Positions 39,122 through 56,100 of a DNA stretch of 64,000 nucleotides are shown here, piece after piece. The translations under genes and the position numbers were made by a program. How positions within the stretch are numbered: position 1 is the first letter of the stretch; the number at the start of each line of letters is the position of its first letter. Under the pieces are notes generated by a model. It did not search any database, was not told the origin of the DNA, and saw only the letters and a list, made by a program, of their open reading frames with translations. The DNA lies in NCBI RefSeq assembly GCF_901709675.1, contig NC_051093.1, positions 7,989,553 through 8,053,552 on the forward strand, in the 5' to 3' direction. Source of the DNA: Syngnathus acus (lineage: Eukaryota; Chordata; Actinopteri; Syngnathiformes; Syngnathidae).

Positions 39122-39607
39122 AAAGTTTACATAAAAATGTTGGTAGCGCCGCTGTTCGCAGGAAGAAGCGTGATTTTTTATTAATACACTTTTATCACAC
39201 AACACATTTTATGATTCCTCACTATCAGAGTGTCCTACTGTTTTAATAAATTCATTGCACAGTTCTTCAATTCTTTTCAACGCTCAGAATTTCTGTACTA
39301 AGCATTTAAGAGGTCAGGCAATTCCACAATCACAGATTATGAGCCCTGAACCACACCAGTGTTAGACACAACAGGATTTCCAGTCAGATATATTGAACAC
39401 ATTTAACATTCATAAATGTCGCCCCGACAGTGTATTGGATAGGAAAAATACAATTTGGGGCTTTTGACAGCTTTGGTGGAAATGTGGGAGTCCCTCATCA
39501 TATTTGCATAGGTCTACTGGACATAAAGCTCATGTGAGGTGTGACACACTGTTATGGAAAAATAACTATCAGTGGTGGCATTTGGATTTATATGGAGTGG
39601 GGGTTGG

Positions 39608-42338
39608 TCAAGTTTTAGTCCGGAAGACATGGGAGGCTCCAACCTGTGCTAGATAGTTAGGAAATGCAGCATCAGCCCCTGATCTGTCTGTATGCTGCTC
39701 ACCAGGCGAATACCGAGTGAAGTGCAAATGCATCCGTTCATTTTTCCGGGAAACACCTTGATGCTTCGAGTATCCCTGGCGGCAAAACAGTGGAGGCATG
39801 CGGTGGGTGAGCGCTAAGCGGAAACACGATTCTGAAAGAAACACAACAGTCAGGGTTGAGCACAGGATTGAGGGTTAGGGTTGTACCCCACCAGGTTTAC
39901 CTGCATAGAAGGCTCTGAGGTCAGTGTTGACACAGTGTTCCAGGAAACGTCTCAAAGGCTGGATGTGAGATATGGGGCCATCCCACTCAGTGAGGAAGTC
40001 TTCAACCATGTGATGAATCGCCTCCGGCCTTGGTAAAGGCCACCCATGGGGACGGTTCTTCATCTCTTCCTCTAGAATACAATAACTGGTATTACCAAAA
40101 AAGGGCCTGCACCCTGATAGCCACCAAATCATCCTCACCAGTGGGGAGTGTGTCATAGTAGTATAAAACTGGGTGTAGAAAGTTGGATTTCCAAGCTTTG
40201 CTCCAGTCAGTCACTGCCCTGCCTCCTCCCAGATAGTCAATCTTCTTTTTCCCATACTGCATCACTAGAATCACCAGTCCATGCTCGGACACCTCGTGTC
40301 CCGAGAGAGAAGAGAACTGAGTCAAGGCCTGCAGTGGGAATTCCTCCACATACTGGCAGAAGGATCTAAGGAGGGAGGGAAAACAAAAACATAGTATTGA
40401 TTATTGCACCCTTGGAAGTCAAGTCAAAATATATAAATATAACTTACCCTCTCAGCAATATCACATCTCCTAGTATCTCAAACATCTGGTAGGGTCCAGA
40501 AGCCTCACCCACCCGCTTCAAAATGGCAGAAAGCAGCTGCGTTGTCAACAATTTTCTCGATGGCCATGGCGTTCTATGGTAACGTTGCTCAAGCAAATGA
40601 TGCACAGCCCGCACTGAGACACAAAGAGAATTATGTCAAGCATGTTGCTCAGCGTACACAATGTTAGTGAAGCATGAGCGATGAGGCCTTCAAGCCTTAA
40701 ATGTTCACCTGTATAGCGAAATCCATGAATGAACCCGCCGGCTGATTTGCGGTAGTCTCTGGAGTGAGCAGCAGTTCCCAGCACAAACAAACCTGGCGTG
40801 TCATGGCCTTCATACCAGGCCGTCACCCGTGGCAACCTCCCTTTTGCATTTTTACTGGTGAGTGGGCAGGCAGAGCTGTGGAAATGTTACACAACAGCGT
40901 CAAATCTGTTCTACAGTCCACATAAAAACAATAAATGACTTGTACCTATCAAATACGCTGAAATTGAATCGAAAGCCAAGGCATCGGATCACACGATCGT
41001 AAGGTTTCCTCAGGGAGAAATTGTCGATATGATACCCGAGCAGATCTTCGGCTGTCACATCAGATTGGTTCTTCTCCGATTGGTTTTGTATGTACTTATT
41101 TATCGTCACGTAAAGCTGTCCTTTCTTCTCCCTCCTGCCATCTTCCTTTTGTTGGGCAATCACAATTCGCTCCAGGCTAGCTTCGACCAACCCATCAAGA
41201 GACTTCAGCTGATATGTGTCGAGGAGTTCATTATTCACAGCCCTGAAAACACAAACAAAAGGTCAGGTCATGTTACAATAAGCAGATATAAACTGTATAG
41301 AGATTATCAGAGGTGGGTAGCACTGGCGGCGCTAGAGGGGGGGCCGCAGGGGCACTGGTCACCCTTTTATAACTCATCATGAATTTAAAGAATGCAAACA
41401 GAATTTGGTCTCTGATTTTACCTGAGATCTCCAACGTAATGTGTTTGCCAGGCCAGTCGAACAGGGCTGCGACTGACCATGTGAACCCGACTGGCGTGTC
41501 CTAAAATGCTCTGGGCTGTTTCAAAAGCAGAGTTCCCTTTGCCGAGAATCAGTACAGCCTGGTTCTTGTAGTCCTCCGAGTTTGTGGAAATCGATTCATA
41601 GCCCTCGACCAGGTCGGAACCAACAAAGTCCACCTCCTGAGGAACCCACAAACCGGTGGCAACCAGAAGGACGCTGAGATACAAAGAGCACAATGTGACC
41701 ATGATTTCAGATATGAATTTTGATTTCAAGGTCAGTGAAAAGCAAAATCACCTGCATGTGTATTCCTTTGCGTGTTGATCAGCTAGGATGTAACTTCTTC
41801 TGGTGGATGACACCGATGCCTTGATCCTTCCAATATCCACGCCATACTGAACCTTCAGCCCGAGCTCCGTCTCAAACATGGACAAGTATCGTGGAAAGGC
41901 ATCAGCCGGCGGGTAAAACTCCCGGCTTACTTGCCGGAACACGAGCTCCGGTTTATCGCTCAACAACGAGTTCCAATCATGGCGGAGATTAAATTCTCGA
42001 TTCTGCCGTCCTGTGTGGATCTTATTGATGCTGATGAGCTTCCTGTGCCGAGGGTATCTTGACAGAAAAAACATTACGTGTGAATGTGATATACGTTTCA
42101 ACACAACAAACTGCATCTCCACCTACTTGTGAAAGAAGCTACCAGGTCCGGAGTTTCTCTCCAAGATGATGTAGTCTCTTTTGGCTTTGGAGAGGAAATA
42201 TCCCATCTGCAGTCCAGCAGGCCCAGCACCGAGTATGCAATATTCATAATGGCGAGTACCATTGAGCTGATCACCTCCAAAGCATTTGGTCACGCCGATT
42301 AGGATAAAAAGAATCAAACATAGAAGGCTAGAATCCAT
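39608..42338 (-). CDS. foxred2: FAD-dependent oxidoreductase domain-containing 2 (ER flavoprotein, ERFAD)
   Basis: Nine coding exons join in phase to 673 residues: 42127-42338, 41752-42057, 41422-41673, 40946-41242, 40709-40875, 40448-40613, 40139-40365, 39901-40071, 39608-39831. A signal peptide is visible ([16 protein letters not shown]), followed by the FAD-binding GxGxxG loop [10 protein letters not shown] (residues 37-46). Other family landmarks are [37 protein letters not shown], a second Rossmann loop [33 protein letters not shown], the redox-domain stretch [20 protein letters not shown], and [13 protein letters not shown]. The protein works in the ER lumen in degradation of misfolded proteins, with SEL1L and ERdj5 as partners in mammals. 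The C terminus reads FRTKT, with no KDEL-like signal. A non-coding exon ending at 42777 is likely. Intron 4 holds a dispersed repeat (41321). Confidence 0.95.
41321..41372. repeat. Dispersed repeat CACTGGCGGCGCTAGA, copy 1
   Basis: CACTGGCGGCGCTAGAGGGG with a following GGGGCACTGGTCACCC recurs at 63133-63190 as CACTGGCGGCGCTAGAAGGG with GGGGCACTGACCCC. Both copies lie in introns of minus-strand genes. The shared G-rich head implies a mobile element family, but the far end of this copy is not recognisable. Confidence 0.65.
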
Positions 42339-43451
42339 CACCTGTAGAACCAAAAGTGTCAATGACACTCATTAGATCAATTCTTCAATCTACCCTACAA
42401 ATGTCCTCTTTTTTGTTACAACACAAAGATGAGTCTGGCAGCATCAGGCTGTCAACAACCGCAAGATGATCATCTCCAATATATTTATCCACAGCATGCA
42501 TGGGCTTGCGGGCATGCATTATTGAACTATCCAGGAATCCTGAGCATTTCAGCACTAAGTCAGTATGCTGTTATTATTCCATAGAGCCAGGTCGCTGAGA
42601 AAATTTATACTGAAGCGGTACAAAATGGGGTAAATGGTGCATGAGAAACGAGGCAAGAATTCCTGGCTCTCGTTGAACTCTGCAGCCGCTGTTATGTCGT
42701 CACTCTGTGGATACGGCTACTGCCATCTCCCGTTGAACCGAGTGGTCAATCAATAAAGACAGCGAATATTAATTACCTTCTAGGACAGTCGATCTCTTGA
42801 ACGCGACATCGGTGGTGAGGAGAGAATCAAAGCTGATGATTTTTTCATGTATTTAGTTTTCAACCGCTGGTGGGAGAATGCGTTCGCTCCTGAAAATCGC
42901 CAAGCACCGCCCACTTTGTCCACTAGTGGGCGTCTACCCTCCCAACAAGGCGTGGCTATAAAATAATTAATATATATATAAAATAAAAACATGAATAAAA
43001 ACGTCAAGCCGAATTGTACTATTTTAGTATTTATCAAATTATTTAAATATTTATTTATTTCAATACTATTTGATTTAACTCGTATCATTTGTCTATTTCG
43101 ATTATTATTCCCGTTTTACTATTTAATTATTTCACTATTTCATTTTGTCGCTCTTCATGGGGTTCCATCTCCATCATAAAATAGTTTCATCCGTGATTTA
43201 TTCCACCTATACTGGGCGGGCATTGGGTGTGATCTATAATAATCAAAGTGAAATCATTTGCAAAATTTGAGACATTTAAAGAATTGAGGTGTTTCATTGT
43301 TTATGTATTTTCAATTTTCAACTTATATATTTATCTTTGTCCATTCAGAAAAGAGTCCCTTTGTATGGTTGCAACCAAATCAAAAGTGAGAATTTCTACT
43401 GTGTCATGTTTTGCCATCTGCAAAGTCATGTTATGTTGCAAGCCAGTCATG
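42339..43451. other. foxred2 5' side and hmox1 upstream region
   Basis: The foxred2 and hmox1 genes are divergent across about 1.3 kb. A probable non-coding foxred2 exon ends at 42777 with donor AAG/GTAATT on the minus strand and continues to about 42830; the acceptor TTCTACAG sits just before the foxred2 start codon. The remainder is AT-rich with no gene seen. Confidence 0.5.
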
Positions 43452-43505
43452 TGAGTCAGCAGTAACACTTCCCATCTGTCTCAGCACTTAGCCAGAGTAT
43501 AAATA
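43452..43505 (+). promoter_or_regulatory. hmox1 promoter: MARE/ARE-type site and TATA box
   Basis: TGAGTCAGCA at 43452-43461 is an AP-1-core MARE half-palindrome; its reverse complement TGCTGACTCA matches the stress-response elements bound by Nrf2-small Maf and repressed by Bach1 in vertebrate heme oxygenase genes. It lies 36 bp upstream of TATAAATA at 43498-43505. A leader exon would start near 43528 and end at the donor AATAAG/GTAAGAC (about 43596), spliced to the exon that begins at the start codon, 43684. Element identity is from sequence; regulation is inferred from the family. Confidence 0.75.
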
Positions 43506-43683
43506 CCACACACTGGATCCGTGAGTCCACAGTGAGCCACGGGAAGCAACAAGCCAGTATTCTTTCCAACTCCTACTAAGCAGCAAAGACAATAAGGTAA
43601 GACACTGCATATTTATTCATCAAATCTCAGTTGGTTCATATTCTTTCAATTATATTGCATTAAATACAAACTTGTCTGTGTAG

Positions 43684-44892
43684 ATGGAGACCAAGAAAAG
43701 TGCAAGAAAAGTTGACACCGGGGTAGTAGGCAGGTATGACAGTTCATAAAAGAAATTATTATCAGTGTGCTGAATGCATTTTAAATCATTGTAATGCTTG
43801 TCAACAGTGATTTATCAGAGCAGATTAAAGAAGCCACAAAGGAAAACCATGTGAGAGCGGAAAATACGGAGCTGATGTTGAGTTACCAGAGGGGTCAAGT
43901 CAAGCTGCCACAGTACAAGGTAAGTTTATATTAATTTTGTAATTTTATCATTTAAGCCAAGACAGTTATGACTGAACACATTTGTTTAGCAATCTATATA
44001 TTTTACATTACAAAAAAAATTCTCATAGCACACACCAAACAAAAATGTCTTGAAAGTGGATACAAAATAATCATAAATATTAAATTATGCCTTTGTCAGC
44101 TCCTGCTGTGCTCCCTCCACGAGATCTACAAGGTCCTCGAAGAGGAACTCGATAAGAACTGTTCCCATCCAGCGGTTGCACCGATATACTTCCCCCAGGA
44201 ACTTGCTCGCCTGGAATACCTGGAGAATGACCTGGAATACTTTTTGGGTCCTGATTGGCGTGGAAAAGTGATTGTTCCCGCTGCCACCCACAGATACACT
44301 CAAAGGCTTCGAGAGGTGAAAAAGAATTGCCAGTCGGTTTTGCTATGAGGTCAATTCACTAAAACCAAGTTCTCATCTGCAGATTGGTAAAAAGAATCCA
44401 GAGCTGCTGGTTGCCCACGCCTACACTCGATATCTTGGCGATTTGTCAGGAGGTCAAGTCCTGGGAAAAATTACCCAGAAATCCCTCAAGCTGTCAGGAA
44501 ATGAGGGTCTTTCGTTTTTCTTCTTCCCTGGCGTGAGCAGTCCCAATCGCTTCAAGCAGTTGTACAGAAGTCGCATGAACGCCATCGAGTTAACCGAGGA
44601 CGAGAGGGAAGCTGTGTTGAAGGAAGCGGTCCAGGCTTTTGAGTTCAACACCGAGGTAACTATTTTATAATTGGTCAGTCGTAAACTTTTAGAGGAACTA
44701 GATGATGCGGGACATATGTTGACATTTTTGCTGTTCCTTCAGGTTTTTGATGACTTGCAGAAGCTTCTGTGTGTCGCAACAGAACAATCCAAGTCCAGCT
44801 CTGGCCATTTTCCATTTCCTCAACTCAAGCATATCACCGTGGGATTGTGTGTTACTCTGGCTACCGTTGGAATGGGAATGTACGCCTTGTAG
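43684..44892 (+). CDS. hmox1: Heme oxygenase 1
   Basis: Five coding exons, 43684-43733, 43808-43919, 44100-44315, 44383-44655 and 44743-44892, give 266 residues. The enzyme opens heme to biliverdin, Fe2+ and CO on the ER membrane with electrons from cytochrome P450 reductase. The proximal heme ligand is His31 in [11 protein letters not shown] (His25 in human). The distal helix signature [12 protein letters not shown] is intact, as are [13 protein letters not shown] and [16 protein letters not shown]. The C-terminal hydrophobic stretch [20 protein letters not shown] is the tail anchor. The start codon immediately follows a splice acceptor (GTGTAG/ATGGAG). One intron is only 67 bp. AATAAA at 45101 would give a short 3' UTR. 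The gene converges on mcm5, as its mammalian counterpart neighbours MCM5. Confidence 0.97.
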
Positions 44893-45400
44893 CATCAGCT
44901 AGCATTTTAAGCACCTATAGCACTTTACTAATCTCTTTGAAGCTAATGAAACAAATCCAAACTGGAACCAACTGGCTTTTAAAAAAAAAAAAGTCAGCAC
45001 TTATATTTGATTGAACAACATACTGTATATTCTTACTTTTGTTACATTTACTAAATTTGTCATTGATTACAGAATTTTGTGTATTTGTAGAAACAAAGGA
45101 AATAAACTTGTTGGCAGTGCAAGAACAAAACATTTGTTTAGTATTTTCTTCTATTAGACTCATTATGATCCCTCAAAGGGAATATTCAACTTTGCAAAAA
45201 AAACCTCAAATTTGCCATTAGAATTTTTTATTTAGGATTTTCAAAATAGTAATTAATTACAGGGAATGCATTTTTTGTACTACAAAAACACCCGTGGCAG
45301 CGCAACAGCAACAATCTTGCCTCAAAAGTTGATACATGACTTCAAGAGCTCAGATGATCATGTGAGGACTTCAAACTACTTACATATGCCAATGAATTGT

Positions 45401-48998
<3,598 letters not shown>

Positions 48999-49078
48999 TT
49001 TGCAAGCAAAATAGATTATTATTCAAATTTAAAATCCCGCAGCCGTCGACTTCTGCAAACAATGGGGCTGACCACTGC

Positions 49079-49258
49079 TTTCGCGGCAAAACTGAACTTC
49101 CTCCTCCCTATTTTCCCGCCAGTCTGCCGCGCGGTGGAGGTTTTGCCGGCCTCTCATTGGCTGACAAGAAATTTGACCCGATTTTATTGGCCAGTTTGTC
49201 GACATAGGACGTGACATCATGTAGGGGTGGTGCTCGCGGTAGCTCTGGTGGCGCGAAA
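49079..49258 (-). promoter_or_regulatory. mcm5 promoter: E2F-like and CCAAT sites
   Basis: Three E2F-type motifs are visible: TTTCGCGGCAAA at 49079-49090, TTTTCCCGCC at 49111-49120 and GGCGCGAAA at 49250-49258. Inverted CCAAT boxes (ATTGG) lie at 49156 and 49186. All are 80-260 bp upstream of the mcm5 start codon on its minus strand. MCM genes are classical E2F targets induced at G1/S, often with NF-Y sites, so the assignment is well founded, although occupancy is inferred. Confidence 0.75.
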
Positions 49259-49259
49259 A

Positions 49260-51056
49260 AGACAAGCATTTATAAAGGGACGTGCGGGCGTTTTGTTTTT
49301 AGTGAACAATAAGATGATTGGTGACATAACGTTAAGGGATGTACACATCCAGTACACACAGTATGTAATTCTGCTTTACCATCAGCTTTTGTTGAAGTTC
49401 CTTCCACTGCTGTATGACAGCGCCTCGTAGCGGTGAAATTACAGATTGCAGTTCTGTCATTAGTGGCCGAAGTATTCACACTATACTTCAAAAAGTAAAA
49501 TATAAGTGTGGAAAAAAGGCTCTGGCAAAAGTATTGATTCAACTGATTCAACTATCCAGATTTTAAAATGTACACTAATGCAAAAGTATTTCCTTTAATA
49601 AATAATAATAATGAGAGAAAAAAAACACGTATTGGGAACATCTTGTTTTCCTAATTCTACTTGCTGTGATTGATGGAACCATGAATTCTGCTCTTTAAAA
49701 ATTTGGGTTCTGCAACGATTAAAAAAAAGAAACATCAGCAAATAAAACATTTTATGTCTTTGAAAAAAAGTATGCTGTGGAGTGGTGTTGCTGAATTAAA
49801 TCAATTCTTCAAGGAAGAGAGGGCAAAAATATTTTTTAAAAAAACGCGTCTTAATTTTTTTTGTGTGTTAAAAAATGTAAGATGATGTCATCTGCAACAG
49901 CAAGAGAAGATATATCAGCAAAATTCAGTTTTTGTTTCCTGTTTAGTGGAAGGCACAGGCAGAGTGTGTGACTCACAAGCTGGTACACCCTGTCGTTCCC
50001 ATGCCTCTAAATATACTATATGTTGTTTGCACATCCTGTTTTATTTTGTTTAGCTTTCAATTTAATAAAGAATGTCATACTAAAAATATTGTCAAACAAA
50101 TATCAAGAATTCTGCCATGCATGGGCAAAATGAAACGAAATTTGAAAATTTGTGAGAAGAACAGTGTGTTAGTGTTAAAAAGAGAAACAAGTTGTTGGCT
50201 GTGGGAAAATGGCATCACACATTTTTGACACCAGGCCCACAACTGAAACCACATCGGACCATCAGTATTTTCGTGGTTTTATTTATTTAGCTGTCATTTT
50301 TTTGGGCAGGCGCATCAATAGCATTTTTATTTTGAAATTCTTACACACTAGTTTGGTAGTTAAGTAGATGTGATACTTCTTTGACAGCCATTATGTGCTT
50401 CTACGTTGCAAATTTAAATAAGAAAAAAAATTCTGTTAACGTGTTACGAATGTGAGGGATTTAAAATGCCAATATGTTGTGATTTCTGTCTTAAATACAG
50501 ATTGTGTGTATATTTCCCCATGTCCGTTTCGACTGATTAAAGCTGATTAAATATAGTTTGCATTCAAAGTTTGGTGTGTCATCAGCAGATGTGTGTTGGG
50601 AGGAGAAAAGAGGACTTACAGTAACTGACAATGCTAGAATTGCACTTGGTATTTGGCTGCGCATTTCAGAGGTAAGGACAAGCGCTTCAAGACAAATGAC
50701 TTTTTTTTTTCTATCATACCCTAATATGTTTTTTAACCTAATATTATTTTGGAATATTATCAAATATTTTGATCCTAAACATGATGTTATCGCATATATA
50801 TAAAAAACACTCTTTTATTATCAACGTGCTGTTTTGCTAGCTGTCCAAATTAGGCGCCTTTGGTAAACATTAAAATAGTTATCGAGAAAGTTCAGCAGCA
50901 GTTTTGCAGCTACAATGTGGCAACAGCACACAAGAATCTGATTTGCAGGTGGTGAGCTAGTTTGAAACCTCAAGATTGGCATCTCAAACGAACACGCACT
51001 TGCAGGTGTTTAGCGAAAACTGTATGAAGTCTTGTCTGACTTTCTCAGGTTCTGTC
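49260..51056. other. Intergenic between mcm5 and the GFI1-family gene
   Basis: AT-rich with no gene recognised. A possible leader exon of the zinc-finger gene ends near 50671 at the donor CAGAG/GTAAGG; a polypyrimidine-AG acceptor at about 51048 precedes its start codon by only a few bases, which supports a spliced 5' UTR. Confidence 0.45.
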
Positions 51057-52230
<1,174 letters not shown>

Positions 52231-53174
52231 TGATGTCAAATACGTGACAATGAGTGAGATTAAAAGAGGGAGAAATTAAAAAGATTTCTCGAATAAAAGT
52301 GATGCATTTGTTTTTTTCATTTGAGTTTTGTTTTTCATTAAAGCTTTATGTACTTAGTAAATTTGATGGTATAAATAAACCAATCAATATATCAATAATA
52401 ATAATAATTTTAGATAAAATAATATAATTATAAAATATAATTATAAAATGAATAATTTAACATCAGGTTGCTCAACATTTTTTTTAAATACAGCATTTCA
52501 TGTTGATAATGAGCATAAGAAAACACAATTTGGTGAAAGGGGAAACTGTTTTATTTAATATATTAGTTATGCACCACATCAACAAAAGACTGCAACAAGC
52601 AATATTAACATATTCTCCACTATAAACACAGATATTAACAACTGGTGGAGTAGGCCACTTCAAATTCTAATTTATTTTCTGAAGATTTAAAGACATAATT
52701 CTGCATGTTTACACCTCTTTCAGTTTTAAATAGCCAGCGGCTGTAAAAAAAAAACTAATCTGGATTTACACAATGCCGTAATGAACAGGAGGGATTGTAG
52801 TCATGGGTCTACCTTGCAACAATGATTGTCGGGGCACACACAAAAGTAGTTTGTCTAAACTCCATCCCTTCAGACTGTTGGAGGAAAGAGACAAAAACGG
52901 TCTCGTGTGAACATTTTGCAGGTGCTCAACGGTAGTGACACATTTTCTGTAACCGTTGATGTCGAAGTTCTGACGCAATCTGGAGGCTCCCATTTAGTCA
53001 TTTACCCAGTTGCATCTAAAAAAAAAAACAATTACAGTTTACAGCTACTCATCTAACAGAGAAGGTGCTGTGAGGTGTCTGCTCTGTTAAGTAAACATCT
53101 TTTTTAAACGGGTGTGAAGCTTACAAAACATCTACAAATACTTCAATGATAAAAAAAGACAAAGTATCAAATAC
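52231..53174. other. 3' regions of the GFI1-family and betaglycan-like genes
   Basis: The two genes converge here. The GFI1-family poly(A) signal is at 52292. TTTATT at 52550 could be the poly(A) signal of the minus-strand gene. A splice-acceptor-like poly-pyrimidine tract on the minus strand ends at 53016 (starting an exon at 53015), which could begin a final exon, but in the only matching phase it stops after four codons. A 75-codon minus-strand open frame at 52766-52993 is out of phase with any donor I found and has no membrane-spanning segment. Confidence 0.5.
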
Positions 53175-56100
53175 TCACTCACGTCTTTGTTGCGGTGAGG
53201 CACTCAGTCTTTTGGTTCGCAGGACTGTGGTGAGCTTCAGTTCTTTATGTGCCAGTGCGTTAACAGGATGGGTGACCACCATGGACCGGGAAAGGTTTCT
53301 AATCTCACACTGCAGTTTACGGGAAGAATTTCTTATTCATTGTGAAGTTTTAGACCAACAGTAAAATGGAATTACAGACAGCAATTTTTTTTTTTTTTTC
53401 AATTGGTGTTTCACTAATTTCTAAAAAAAAAAAACTACTGAGCATAACTGACATATGACTATTTATTTTTCTCAAGAATTTTGCCTAGCAACAAATGGAC
53501 CATAAAATATTTTTTTAAATTTATTTTTCTCAAGAATTCTGCCTAGCAACAAATGGATCATATAATTATGTGACAAGAGCTAACTATCAACGTGACTCTT
53601 CTAAATTATGGTGTGGCTAGTAGATGTTTCAATTGTAATATTTTATTTTGTAATATTTATTTTATTTTTTACATGAGGAACTATTATGTAATATCTGGTT
53701 CTGTACCTGTTGTCCAAGTGTCCTGGATACGAGTGGAGGGATACGTTTTCCATCCGGACATTTTTTCGTGACTCTTTTTTTTGTGGGTTGCCTTGTTGTC
53801 ATCTTGTCCGAGACGCAAAGGTGAAGGCTGCAGTGGAGAAACTGCATGGAGACGTTGTAAAGCGGCCGTAGGACAAAACTAAATCGTAATGGCCTTATAA
53901 CTGTTTTCTTTGCTCTGGGCTTGGAGTGAAAGGAGACAGTTTGATCTTCATCATTGAGCTCCTTGGATCCTTTTTGAGCTTCAAGTCTGTCTTCCAACTC
54001 TTCTTCCTGCTCATCATCATCTTCTGTCTCCTCAACTTTTGCATGCTGGAAGGTAAGTGAGGGGTCTGCGGGACAGTTGTTGCTTATGACAGTCCAGAAC
54101 GGAGAACTTTTGGGGTCTGAGAAAGGAGAAACAACACATGACTTCACCTCAGCAACGTCTATGAAGGGCCCCTTGGCAGAAATCTGCAGTAGAAAAAAAA
54201 TAAAGTGACGAAGACACATCATCAAAGTTTGGAAAAAAAAAAGAAATGGAAAAAGTCAGAAAGTGTCATTTTTTTTCATAATTAAACAAAGTGAGACCTC
54301 AGTATTTATGAATGCGAAAGACAAACATGAAAATAAATAAGCACCTCAACATAAACGCGCTGGTCAGGAGCGATGACGCAAGGTCCGATGCGTCGCTGCT
54401 TGTAGCTCTCGGTGATAAAAAGCTTCAGACGAAGCAAAGGCCCAGATTTGAGTTTAGGTGTGTCAAAATGGAACTGTCCAGGATCAGGCAAGGCACCCCA
54501 AGCTGCTTTGGAAGTATTGACATCATCACCATGACCTAGTTGAGGCATGCTGGCCACATTGTCCAAACAGCTGAACTAGGAAAAGAGATGACAAAGATTG
54601 AGAGAGACACAGACAGAGAGAGACAAAAGTTATTGATACTCACTCCCACAACTGCATAAGAGTCAACTTATTAACTCAAACTACTTATTATTAAGACTTT
54701 TTTTTTTTAATTATCTTGCATTAGACTGCAAAGTCTTACATGTATTCCAAGTGAATTTCTGGATACCCAATCAGTCTCATTATGTGACAACACGGTATGA
54801 GGCTGGTCTTTCCATAAAAGCACCTAAGCAAAACATGAGAGGAGACAAATAAACTGCAATGAAGTGCCATCACAACAGACTGAGCCCAACAAAAAATTAT
54901 GGGGGCTATAAAAAGTCTACACACCTCAGTTCAAATATCATTTGATTTATTTAGGGGTGAAAATAATCAAGATGAATCATTTAATTTTTTTCCCCCACTT
55001 TTAATTTGACTTCATCAGTGTGCACACGTTCCTATAAGTGTGGCTGTGTTAAGCCTTACCATGTTTTTGTACTGCACCCCTTCACTATTTCCCAGGAGCT
55101 GTCCCTCTGTTCCACAGGAAATGACTGGGAACACTAACAGGAAATGACTCCCATTGGACTGAGCCTGGCATGTTGGATCCCGCAACGTTACAGCAGAAAC
55201 CGGCATTGACAAACTCTGAAAGAAATCGATGTAGTTTTGTTCCATAGTTTAGTCTACAAGCCAATAAATGAAACAATCCATTGCTGGTGTCTAGAAGTGA
55301 TTCAGGAAGGAAGCTGGCGGGCTCCAGTTTGAGAAGCCTTGGGTTAAAGACCTGTAGGTTGTGTTGGTCCACTGCCACACTGAGGCGTCCATCTTCACAC
55401 CGCACTGTGAAACTGTCTGGGCCTCCTTCTGCTCTACCTCCAGCATTGAGCCACTCTGTCATTCCGCTCTCCACTGCCCACGTAGGCCTCTTGGCAATGG
55501 TCTTTATTGGTAGAACCACATCTAAAAGAGAAAAAAAAATGGCTTGCACAAGCTACAATGCCACATCGAGCACACCAGATAACATAAATGGAGTCGCACC
55601 AACACACATGGGTTCTGACCTGGCTTAGTCCCGGCCAGCTGGATCACAAAGCGATTACCCAGGTTGGCCTCAGTGTATGAAGTCACATTGTTGTATCCGC
55701 TCTCATTGGCCCACACAAGCAGGTCCGGTATGGTGGACAGGTCGGGGATGAGTGAGGTAGTCAGGGCGAGGTCCGGTTCAGGAGGGAAGGGAGGGGAAAC
55801 ACTGTTAGAGGACTGCAGAAAAAAAATAGTCAGGTCTTGGATAAGCACTAATAATATTCAAATGTGGACAAAATTTCATGCTGGAATAAAAACAAATAGA
55901 AAATGAAACCTTACATGAATAAGAATATGACCTTGAACGTCATGAGCAACAATGGCCCAGTTGACTGGCACCGAACTGCTCAGAATCAGCACCACCGTTT
56001 GCCGGGAAGAATTCTCCGGCGGCGGTACTAGCGAGACAATCACCTCCACCTGCAGTGAGCTGGAGCAGACATCTTGAATTTTTTTCAAAATGTAACACCT

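Noticed and set aside
52766-52993. 75-codon minus-strand open frame as a last exon of the betaglycan-like gene
   Set aside because: An in-frame stop lies immediately before it, its phase does not fit the preceding donor, and it has no transmembrane segment.
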